A stretch of DNA of 64,000 nt from Prostheceraeus crozeri (taxonomy: Eukaryota; Platyhelminthes; Polycladida; Euryleptidae), in contig CAJQUW010009052.1 in assembly GCA_907163375.1 (NCBI GenBank), positions 223,639 through 287,638 of the forward strand, read 5' to 3'. Of the stretch, positions 13,601-25,600 are shown piece by piece. A program made the translations under genes and the position numbers. The stretch's first letter is position 1; each line of letters starts with the position of its first letter. The notes under the pieces are model-generated. The model saw only the letters and a list, made by a program, of their open reading frames with translations, made no database searches and was not told the origin of the DNA.

Positions 13601-16600
13601 TCAAATTAGGTGTTGCTACCAGAAAATTCCTAGATAGAAAGTTCATCAGCGTGCATGAGCAAAGATGAATCTGTATTGGTGATTTGGAGGTCTGTATACT
13701 CACGAAATTCTTATAATGCCATGCCAAGAGAAATACATTGATGGCAAGGGATATTTTCATGTATAGTGATGATTTCTTAAGTTCTACGAGGCAACATGAA
13801 GGTCTCACTTAACTTGACTTCGCACTTGATTAGATGAATTCGGTTCAAACGAAAGTGTAGCAACCCCAGTTGTTTATCAGGGTATCATTCCTATGCTAAA
13901 CATCACCCCATCACAATTTCGTTATTTTGTGAAATATGCATTGAATTGTGGTAGAGGTGTTTTTCTTGAAAATCAAGTCATGTTCAGGAATTAATTGTTT
14001 CTGTCACATGACTACCGTATTTTCTCGAATATGTCTAGCAGGTTATGTGATTTCTTGTTCAATACAAGTACAGGTGCTATTTGAGGACGAGAATATTTTC
14101 TAGTCGGATTTAGCTGTCTTGACCTTATAGTGATGAAATACGAAAGGGAATGGATAAAAGAAAAAATGATTGAGACAGCAACAACTGATTAGAGACGCCA
14201 GATTAGCAATAGCAGCTTGTATTGAGTGAATATTAATGTGGTGTTGCCCATTTTGTCATCATTTCGATAAGATCTGCAAGTTATCTGAAGGTATCTATGA
14301 AAATAAATTCCTTAATTAAGCAAGCAGTTAGGCCTTCGTGTTATGATGGAATATAATTCCTAAAACATGCTAACATTTTTATGTTCTTTTGATCATCTAA
14401 AAGCCAAGAACATTTACTTAGACCAACTGTTTGACAAGAATAGTTATTGACAGTCTTTGTTAGATAGCATGAAAACACCAGAATCTTTGTCACACCCCAA
14501 TGGTTGTCGTTTTATAACAGAACTCGTAAGAATCTCCTAGCTGATAGACTTAGGCATGGGTTCTATTCGAAGGTGGATTGTGATTATTTCTCAATGTGGG
14601 CAGTAATCGAGAAAATAAGATATCCTACATTGATTTACGATTCGCATAGCCAACTATGGTGTCAGCTCTATTATCTTCTTCATTACGTGAGGTATCTAGT
14701 TTAATTCCAGTCAGAGGAAGTCAGGAACAAAGATCTATTGTCAGATCTATCAGTAAAAATCATTAACTTAAAATCGATAATTAAGAGTAATAATTAGAAA
14801 CATCGTCAGTGCTCCTACGATGCATTTCTTACTTAAAGCGGCTTCAAGGGCATTCGACTTTTGCATATAACTTTTGATTAAACTTTGATTTACAGAATTC
14901 AAAACATTCAATTCAGTATTCTTCTCTATGTAATGCCTCAGTCTTGTTTATCTTCAATTACTGACAATTTTCAGTTTGAATCTGTGCACAGTTGTTTGTG
15001 CAAGCTAAATAAAATCTCTTGAAAGCCACAAGTCTTGATATCTTAGTATTATGTCTTCAGTTTGAATCATGGCAGAGAGACTGCTAGTAGCGAATCTGAC
15101 TGAAATGTCTTTAATCTCGAAACTCAACGAGTCACTGGAGACCATTCGATTGCCAAATGTGAATCTGATCCCCGGAAAGTCGATATCTCTCTGAGTTCAA
15201 TTTCCATTAACATTGGCAATGTACAAAAGAAGTGGAGAGAAATCCAGGGAACAAAACACTGCTCCAGTTTCTAAGAGAAGTAGAGAACAGACATCGGAGA
15301 TATTTAATAAAAAGCTGTTCATCGAGCAGATTGATGCTCTATATCTCGAGCTGAAAAATCTATTGTAGAGCAAGACACTGACATATATTGTTTCTGAATT
15401 TTGACTTTTATTTCACTGTGTGTATAAACGTTTTGTCATGATTTATCTGTAAATACAGTGTTCGTTTTTGTGATTATGCATATTCTCTCGTTTCCATCTA
15501 AATTCTTCTATGTGTATATTTCCTGTTACATTGCAGTGTAACTGTAGCTTACATTCATGGTATCACTTCATAGCAGGATGCTTTATAGTTATTCTCATTC
15601 ACAAAATTTATCAGGAAATATACTGGATAACCTTTAGACTGTCATAATTGAAAATGATCGATGCTACTTAGCTGATTAAATACAGTATGTCATAAAAGTA
15701 ATCCTAATATAGTGTACTCAACAACAGGGGAAAGTTCAATACAAAGAAGAAAATAGTGTACCAGCCTTTGTTTTCTGAATAGAGACAGTCGAAAGATCAG
15801 GGGTAAAAATGGAAAACGGCTATCGCGGGAAACCATGTAATAGAAGTGAATAATCTAAGAACGCCATTTCTACTTTATTTTTCTACAAGAACAAGAGCAC
15901 AAGAAGTCGCAGTTAAAAGTTGTAATAGTTGAAATGGGCTACTTACCTTCAATTTTAATGAAAGATGTTATCGAATATCAAACACCACCACTGTTGAACA
16001 TCAACTTCCACCATCATTTGAATTAAAAAAAATATCGCGTCATTTTGATGGAAGTTTATTTTTACTCCTTTCGCGACCTCTCTTTATGCGGAGTACGGTC
16101 GTAGTGGCAATGACAACAGAATGTCGCAGAGACAACGAAAAATCAATAAGGACACAGAGATCCATAAACCTCTATTCCACCGTCATCACGACTCTTGCAG
16201 CAAAATATAGTACCACGTTAATCAAGTTCAATGAGGAAAAGTCAGCGTAAACATTGTGAATAGAATAATTCGATATTGAGTTGCATCCTCAGTTGAAAAA
16301 TGAGAACAGACTTGAATAGCTGCCATTTAACCCAATATCAGCAATCGTCAGAAGGCCTAGTTCACGTCTCTCAACAACTCCCTATCTAAAGTTGTAGCCA
16401 TGCCCGGGTAAATTTGAGATTTGCAATTAGATAGTGAAATTTCGACGGGCATTCATTATCACTTTAAACCAGGGATGCGAAGTCATATCATTTTGATAGG
16501 ACTCCGACTCCGGGTGACAAGTATATAAAGCCTAGTTTTTTTTCAATAAACTGGCAACCTACATCACAGATTACTGTAGGCTTACCTGAAACTATTTTAG

Positions 16601-19600
16601 TGATAATTGTTGCATCAATTATCAATCATTTTCGATGAAAGCTTATCAAATGTCGCTTTATGTTGGATGCATACTGATGTGTGCTTCACACGGTTTTTCT
16701 CCAGTGTCTTCCAGGCAGGAAAATCCCCATCCTTCTCCAAAAAATATGAGTTCACTTTCAATTTTAATATGCACTTTAGAGGAGCCATTACACACGATTA
16801 ACGTGAGGGTAAAAAGTAATGTACTCAAACAAACCAGTAATTAATTTTTGTCTCTGATGTGACCTTTGGTGCGTAGGTGTGATCGAGAGTAGGAAGGCTT
16901 GTCTTCCCTATTGAATCACCGAGTGAAAAGACAATCCTTTTTCACTACCACAGCTTATTCCCTAAACTATTACAAACTTTGCATGCAGCAGTGTCTCTGT
17001 ACTTTTGTTTGACGGAGAAAGTTGACATCAAGACAGTGACAGCTATGTACGAGGATAAATAATTTGTTTGTATTATATTCCGGGTCTAGTTATAGGCTAG
17101 TTAAAATGATAGGACTCCGACTCCGCATCCCTGCTTTAAACACACCACTGGGAAACCTCCTCAGTTTGTGAGCCTGCAATATGCTGCTTTTTCTGAACAG
17201 AATAATTAAATTTTTCTTTGCCTATTGCAAAGCGTAAACATTGCATGCATTATTATGAGATTTGAGCACGTGTATAGTTATACTTTGAAATCGTATTCAA
17301 ACTTGGATTATAATGATTTCACCAAATTAGCGATGTGAAAAATATTGAACTTTTTTTCAGGCGGTGTTGATGGTAATCGAACGCAGTACGGGAGAAGTCT
17401 GCAGGCGGATGCTGACTTTGTTGAGCGAATTAGCGACAAGTCTTCTGTTGACTGCAGAGCAGATCTCCCTTGGCCTAAAACGCATTTATCAGGAAATGCC
17501 CGACATAAACTTGGATGTCCCTAATGCATACCCTCTCCTTGAACGATTTATCACACGCGGCTTCAATGATGGAAAAGGCTTTATTACTACGGCCCAAGTT
17601 AGAGAAATGCCGCAGAAGTGAGTGATAATTTCATTTTAAACAGTGATTGTGGAAGCAGATAGCTCATGTTGCTGCTGTGATAATTAATCTTCACATTCTC
17701 ATTGAAAATTTTCTAATTGTTGCTAATGTACACATCGAAATCATCGTTGGATGAATTTTAAGGATGCAAGTGGATTTTGTATTAGACGTGCGGGATCATA
17801 TTGAACATTTACATTTGTACTTAAGATCGTGGTCTCTGTGACACAGTGGTTAGGTGCCACTTAACGATACCTTGGTTCAAAGGTCGTGCCCCGTAATTAT
17901 CATTGGAAGTCGGCATTAAAGGAACTCACACTTTAGGAGCAACACCACTCCAGCTAAAGTATGAGTATGCCAGTAGCATTCAAGCCATGACATTGTAGCA
18001 AATGAGCGGAACATAATCCTTCCACAAATCAATTCGGTGATGTAATGGCTTATGCTACTGAAATCCGCATTTTTGTCGAGTTTCTATGGATCCTAAAAAG
18101 TGGTGCTGCAGATTCGCATAGTCCTTTTAGTAGCTTATAGGGGTGCAATTCGTGAGCGCAATAGCTTTTTGACATAATTATGAGGCCATAGCAAGTCATA
18201 CAATACGAAGTTTTACAAAAACATGAAGAAACTCATGAATTCTACGAAAATCGAGACGTGGGTAAAAGCTTGAACAAAATCAATTTATAAATGTGTCGAT
18301 ATTACATGCATAAAGTAACAACTCATCAAACTTATTGATGAGTCAATTGTCCAGTATATCGATACCATTGGTCGTCATGTTAGAAGTTTTTTTTTCTTTT
18401 TTACTGAATTTTCACCCCTAGCACAGCTATGAGCCATGAACGAAGCTAGGGGTTACTCAATGAAAAACTAATAAATTGTATTACTTTAAATAAATAAAAG
18501 AAAAAAAACAGATCTTCTAATCTGATTAAGCTGCCCCCATCAGAAACCTATTCGCACGCCTCTTGAAAGTATCAAGATTGTATTGGTCAGGGAAAGTGGT
18601 CTGGGGAAGCTGATTCCAAAGCTGTGCCGTGCGAACAAAAAAGCTTTTCGAGCGACTCACAGTACGTGCGCGTTCTAAGCTCACATTATAGCATGTGAGT
18701 GCATTAGCTCTGCGTGTGCTTCTGGAGAAGATCTTAGGTTTGGGTACGCACTCATTTACTGCAGAGCTGCTTCTACCGAAATAGTACCTGTAGAAGAGAC
18801 TGAGTGAAGCAACATCCCGTCTGACGGAGAGCGGCTGCAACTTGCTAGCAAGATTTTCACCCATGAGATTCTTGACACGTTTCTCAACCCGTTCAAGGAG
18901 GTTAAGATGCGTTTGTGGGGCGCCTGCCCACAGATGACAACAATACTCCATCAGAGGACGAATAGTGGACTTGTAAAGATAGCAGATAGTCTGTGGTGGA
19001 AGATAGCTGCTAGCACGATAGAGACTACCAATGCGTTGAGCTGCCTGCTTGCTAATGGATTGGATGTACGGTTTCCATGACAAGTCTTTCGTAACCGCCA
19101 ATCCAAGGAAGGAGATGGAATCTTGTTCTCTGATCCTATTATCTGACATCTTAATGCTATGATCATCATCTCCTTTAAGTCGTGAGTGCAGAATACTCTG
19201 AGTTTTTGAAGGATTGAAGGAAACAAGCCAATTGGCGCCCCATTCTGAGACCCTGCGTAAGTCTTCATTAAGAACGTTGCATAACTGCTGACGTTGCTGA
19301 GCGTTTTTAGCGAGTCGCTCATTGGAATTGAAGAGTGTTGTGTCATCTGCATACATCACCAATTTACTCACTAGGCAGTCTGGGAGGTCGTTGATGTACA
19401 GCAGAAAAAGAGTGGGTCCCAAAATTGACCCTTGAGGAACTCCTGCATTGACAAACTTGGTGGAAGACTTTTGGCCATCTAAGACGACAGATATCTGCCG
19501 GTCACTAAGGAAAGAAGGAAGAAGTTTGTGGAGTTGATCAGCAACTCCATAGGACTTTAGCTTCATAAGGAGTCCCTGATGCCAGACTTTATCGAATGCC

Positions 19601-22600
19601 TTGGAAATATCCAAGGCAACTGATCTCGTCTCACCTTGTCTGTCAAGGACACGACTCACATGTTCAGTGACATATGAAAGAAGATCTGCAGTTGATCGAG
19701 AGTGCCTGAAGCCATACTGTTCTTCTGATAGAAGGTTCTGAGTTTCAAGGAAGTTAACAATGTGTTGGTTAATCACTGCTTCAAAAATCTTGCCAGCAAT
19801 TGGAAGCAGGCTGATAGGACGGTAACTAGATGGAAGAGATGAGTCAGAACCTTTCTTTGGAACTGGAACCACGGAAGCTACTTTCCAACAAGAGGGAAAC
19901 TCACCGGTGGATACACATCTACTGAACAGTTTAGATAAAAGTGGAGAAAGCTCAGGTGAGAGATGCTTGAAGACCGAAACCGGGATGCCGTCTGGTCCAC
20001 TAGACTTAGAGCTATCGAGACCGGCGATGATCTTTTTGACGTTTCGGACTGTGACTGAAGGAGGACTAACTGTCTCATCAGTGCGCATGGGAATTGGAGG
20101 TGGAATTCTACCTCCATCGTCTAATGACGAATTCTTCGCAAACTCTTTGCAAAGAAGCTCGGCTTTGTCTGCTGAGGTTGTCGCCATAGAAGTACTGACT
20201 TCGGCATGACGGAGTGCTGGGATGGAGGATTTGTTCCTATTGGTGACACTGTTGTAAATCCTCCAGAAGTCCTTAGAGCCAAGCTTTTGGGTAGCAATGG
20301 ATTTCCGTACATACAAAGCGTAACGGCTTTTGGCCTGATGTATGGTTTCCTTGCAATGTCTACGTGCGGTTTTGTACAATTCAAGTTTGCCAGCGCTACT
20401 GTCACGCTTATACTTATGGAAAAAGTGGTCACGCTGGCAACTTGCAGCTGCACATTCTGGTGTAAACCAAGGTTGTGAGTGAGGCTTCATTTGGAAAGTA
20501 CGGTGAGGATGTAGGCCAACATCCCTATCTGAAGCCACTCTGTCAGTTCTTGCGCCGACTTGTGGACGTTCTCGCTCAGAATCAAATTCTCAGCTTGAAC
20601 TTGACTGATGTATCGTGAAATTTCCAATTACTTGATAAATATACAATTTACTTACTTACTTACTTAAGAAAAGTGCGGAAGCCACACCAGTCTGCTTTGG
20701 AGAATTGATAAACTGTTCTATGGAAGGGTGCAGACGGTGTGGAGCAAACTTGTTTGCCAGAAACTGTGATAACACAGTGATCAGACGTGCCGAGGGGAGA
20801 AGTAACCTTGTGTGAAAAACAAGTTGGATTTGAGGTGAGAAACAGGTCAAGGAGATATCCAGTATCCCCAGCTCGGTCAGGCACTCTGGTAGTGACAATT
20901 TGACTAAGGTTGTGAGAGACAGCGAAATCCTGGGCTGCCTGACCGGAGAGATCGGTGGTGCGTGAGTGCACAAGCCAGTCAACATTGTGCACGTTGAAGT
21001 CACCAAAAACGGCAACTTCAGCGCTGGGATACTCTTGTAGAAGAGAATCGATCTTGTCAGAAAGAACATTGAAAATATCCGCATTAGTTGATGGAGAGCG
21101 GTATAGGAAAAATAGAAGAAGTGGTCTTCTGCAGCGGCGCAATGAAGGCAAGATACTCATGCCTTGGATCCTCTGAGCTACAAAGCCTTCTCAAGGGAAG
21201 GCTTGTCTTGGCATAGACTCCAAGACCATGACAAGGTGCTTTATCCATCCGGTGAAATATGTATCCATCAGGAGTAACGTCGCTTGATGACACACTGGGA
21301 TCTAACCTGGTTTCCGACAGGGCTAGAAGATCTGGTGACTTACCTTGCAGGAAGATGTTGATGTCGTCGTAATTGGACCTCAGTCCTCTTACGTTGCTGA
21401 AGCTGATCCTGAGAGGGGTTTTGAGCTTGACGGCTTGACTACGTTTCTTGTGTGTCTTTCTCATTTTCATAATTTCTCATGGAATATCAATCAAATAAAC
21501 GAAAATTATACTGTACAACAAAGTGATACAAGAAACTTTGGAAGGCATCAGAAAAACGTAAATAATAGCAACAAAGCTGCAATAAATAATACGCAAAAAA
21601 AGACACTTATAGGCACAGTTCATGTCGCAAAAGCTTGAAGAAACCCAAATGAGAACCCCTTTGCCGTAACAATGGGTACAAGTCAGGTAGGCCACAGAGG
21701 AACCGGATACAGCTACACGGGCTAAACCCCTCAGTAAAGCTACCCACGCATGTCCGTGGCAGTGGAACTGTACCGCCTTTTTTCGAGCAGTTGACCGGGC
21801 CTGCCTCCCAAAGCATTACCAGTGGGTTCGGGACCCTCGAACTACCTGACGCCCGTATGCCGTGAATACGTTGGATCTGTCACACCTTAACCTGCAACAA
21901 ATGGGGAAGTGCAAAAGACAGCAGTGGAAGGAAGTTCGATCACAAATGAGCCAAATAAGTGCCATGCTCAAAAACCTGATTCAACAACATGAAACATCTG
22001 ATGACTGTTCATATCTCGCAAACCAGGGAGTGGTGTTAATTGGGACGGCCGAAGCCTACCACACATTTAAAATAAACAAACGTGGAGAAAAAGAATGAAA
22101 AATTAATCAAACATAAATAAATTCAATGACCAGTAAAATAAAAATAATATTCCAGAGCCTGCTAGTTAGCCGGAGCACGGTCACAAACCGCCGACAATAA
22201 ACCTTTCCGACAAGGTAGAACCCAAAGAAGCATGAGCTTCAGACGACAAAGCCTTATTGCGACTCCGTTTTCACCCTTTCACCGCTTTGAGGTCGCAGGT
22301 TGAGTGAGAAAGGGCTATATAGAGAGTGAGAAAGGGAGAAAGTTTTATACTCTTGCAAGGTACCTATAGATTTTTGTCATCATTTGGGTCACAGTGAAGT
22401 GAAATCGTGATGTAATTGCATTTTCTATGAAATATCGATGCCTGTTGGAATTACGAGACCAGGAAACCTTACAATATTGATCAGAATCATTGACGATTCA
22501 AGCGAATGTACTATCGGCACAGTCCAACTGAAAAGAGTCAGAATTATCTTGAGCTCGATTGAAGACGAACAATTGCAGACTTACACTAGAAAAGTTGCCG

Positions 22601-25600
22601 ATAAGGTCTGACATAACGATGATATTACAACAATTTTGTTTTAGATCTAGGCTGACAAACTCCGAGAACATACCGTGAAGAAATCACATTCTAGTGATGT
22701 GGTTGCCCTGAATATTATTTACTTGTGTTATCCAGAAAAGTGGAAATTTGTGACTAATACAGAAGGGGCACTAAAAGTCAACTCATTCCTGGTGGAGCGA
22801 AACGTTGATGTAAATATGACCGGAAAGACCGGTACTTCGCCAGTGATCGGACATCCTGTAGAAAATCGAAAACTAAATCGCTAGAATAAGCATTGATAAA
22901 TTGGTTACACTGGGAGTGCTATCGTACTATGTACACAGTACACATACCCTGAACACTATATGGCACGGTGTCCACACATTCTCTATTTTCGAGTATACAC
23001 TCGATTATGCTGGTTTTTCCGTTTTTTAATGCACATCTGCCATTGTTACTGAGTAAGTAAGGTTGTCCGCCGATATTTCACTTGTCATTTTTCTATGAAA
23101 GTCGTTTATATATCTTCAATTCCAAATTAGACGGCCTTAATTGCACAATTAAGGCCGTCTAATTTGCTATGTAGTACCATTGAGGTAAGAGCATCCATGG
23201 ACTCCTAGATGTATATAATATTGCACTGATATCAGGAGAATACCCACTCAGATTATCCGAATTGAAATATCTATTGCTCCGAAGCGAAGCTGAGGAGCAA
23301 GCAGATATTTCTATGATGATAATCTGTCGGAGGGTGTTTTCCAGATATCTGTGCAATATTATAATGTATTAACCGACCATAGACCAAACTATGCCAAACC
23401 CATGACCAAACCAACCACATGTCTATGAGGTATTTCTCCTAGGAGAAATACCCGCTCAGAATCTCCGATTGAAAACAATAGGATTACCATAGCACAGGTT
23501 AATATATATAACACCTGGACTGAAAGCTGAAATTCATTTCTACACTAGACGGCCGGTTTGACTCAATAGCTGTCGATGGTGGAGAGCAATTAGTCAAGTG
23601 AAAACAAAATGTCTAAAAAAAAGTAAGCTGAAGTTTCTGGAAATCGGAAGAACATGGAGTTGCAACTAACTTATCATCGTTATCACTGAATATGGAATAT
23701 TTACTTATCAATTGAAGCTATGGCTTGACAGCACGAAGTGAGCAAGCTTGTGGTCTATAGAAAAGTTTCAGGAACAACAGCTAAAAAGTCCACATCGGTC
23801 ATCTAAAGCGTGGTGCATTTGGGTGTGGAAATAATTCGAAGACGCCGGTTCAAATGAATAGAGCTCTATTAATCTCAATGAGAAATCAATGAGTATGATG
23901 CAATAAAAAAGCATTCCATCCAAATTTTGGCAAAATTTTAACATGCAAAAATTAACTTATATACTTTATTACTAATCAGATATTCCAAAGACAAAGACAT
24001 ATTTGATCATTCACTATTTCGGTAATCGTCGACGATGTAACTTTGCAGAATTGAACAATTGTGACATTTTTCTTGATTCAGTAATTTTCGCATTTTAATA
24101 CTTAATTAAGGTCAGATATCCGTTTAAATCGAAGAATTCACTTGGTCATGAGGTTAGGTTGCAAATATGCCCGAAAAATGATGAAATCATTCCCGATTAG
24201 GTCAGATGTTTGGGTGCTTGAACTCTGCAATCGAGCAAGTTAAACTGTTAAGAAAAGTAAAATTGGAAGCTTCTTCAAAAATGATGATAATTAAGCAGAT
24301 TGATACGTGCATAGCCGTCATCCTGCAACTTTTTGTAAGATCCGCTACTATTGTCATTCCAGTCTACGAGTTGTGCATCTCATAAAGTGAATCAAATAAA
24401 AATCTCCGAGAGATAACAGTACCAAACCATGATGCCGTCATACCTCTCTTTATTTCTCTTGAAGATATTAAAGAGGCAATTCTTTTGTAAAGTAAATTAG
24501 CCAAAGGACCTGATCAATCATTTGTGGAATATATGAGAGGCGTGAATGGCACTTTCTCTACTTCCAAAATTCTCTCTTCCTACTGCCGCTTCTTTTCATT
24601 CTCGTGTTCTTTATAAAATGTTACAGGGAGGATTTGTTATTCTTGCATAAATAAATGACGTCCCATTCTCGCCAACAGCCTTCTTGCAGTACTACTTAAT
24701 CTCACCTGGTCGTCCGTATTACCACCTTTGATGAAGTCATATGATTCAATTGGTAATAATTTGGGCTCAATGCGAGCATCTTTACAGACTTCACTCAAAA
24801 AAGACTCTACGTGTCAAAAATAATATTGTGCCGAAGATTGACAAAACCACCAATTTTGCAGCTAAGAGCATGATTTAAATCATTTTTCTTAGCACAAACA
24901 CAATTCATCGAAAGATAACCGGCCAGTTGTAGCGCAATTTGATCGCATCTTGGAATTCCGTTTTGTTTTGAGAATATCCCAATGTTTCTATGGGTAATGA
25001 TGTTACCCATGAACTAGAGCCTTTCTCCTTCGCAAAAGTCAATAACTTCTTCATCTGATCGGCATCGTGATTCATGATATAGTCATTTATTATTCATTGA
25101 AAAAAGTTTCTTCTTTTTTCACATGCGCGATGCACCTCTTATTTCCGTTCTGTCAAGTCGATCTACCAGTAGATTGTTTTCCTGGTCATAAATTACGCGT
25201 ACATTTGTCAAACATTCTGTAATTTTCACCATACACTCGCGTTTTGAAGTTATATAAAGATCAGCATTTCCCAGAACCTCCATACCTGCATTTCTGAAGG
25301 GATGAATTTCTGACGTATAACTTATTCCAACCTCTGAAAGTTATTACTGATGTCATCAACTGTTTGTTGCATAAAGGTCCTCCTGTGACTGAGACCTTTT
25401 GTGCATTCTGAAAAAGCAGCTTGTGGATCTTCAGACGCTATATCACTGAGATATTCAATGTCTCTTATTCATGTCTCGATCTTTGAATCAACATATGAGG
25501 ATTTGAATTCATCACTTCCTATCACTGCACCTTTCTAATCGTCATACATTCATTAGATGTTCCAGGAAGTGATTTTGTTTTGTAAATGCATCGGCATTTT

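Larger units (their letters stand above)
18387..21870 (-). mobile_element. CR1/Jockey-type LINE, 5'-truncated, minus strand
   Basis: The element reads leftwards: 5'-UTR-like sequence (about 21650-21870), endonuclease (21470-20656), reverse transcriptase (20538-18526), 3'-UTR (18525-18403) and a poly(A)-like tail seen as T-runs at 18387-18402. No ORF1 is recognisable. Between endonuclease and reverse transcriptase a small AT-rich insertion with (TTAC)n at about 20648-20666 and a one-base frame change near 20490 interrupt the frame; a further frame change lies near 21110 in the endonuclease. The 5' boundary is uncertain. Confidence 0.85.

Noticed and set aside
17619-17621. TGA as the true end of PDCD4
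   Set aside because: A consensus donor overlaps it, and splicing to 29154 restores the conserved [12 protein letters not shown] tail in phase.
17828-17900. Functional tRNA gene
   Set aside because: A and B boxes are present, but the acceptor stem and anticodon arm do not fold well and the SINE tail follows.
19907-20478. Plus-strand frames over the LINE
   Set aside because: Antisense shadows of the reverse transcriptase.
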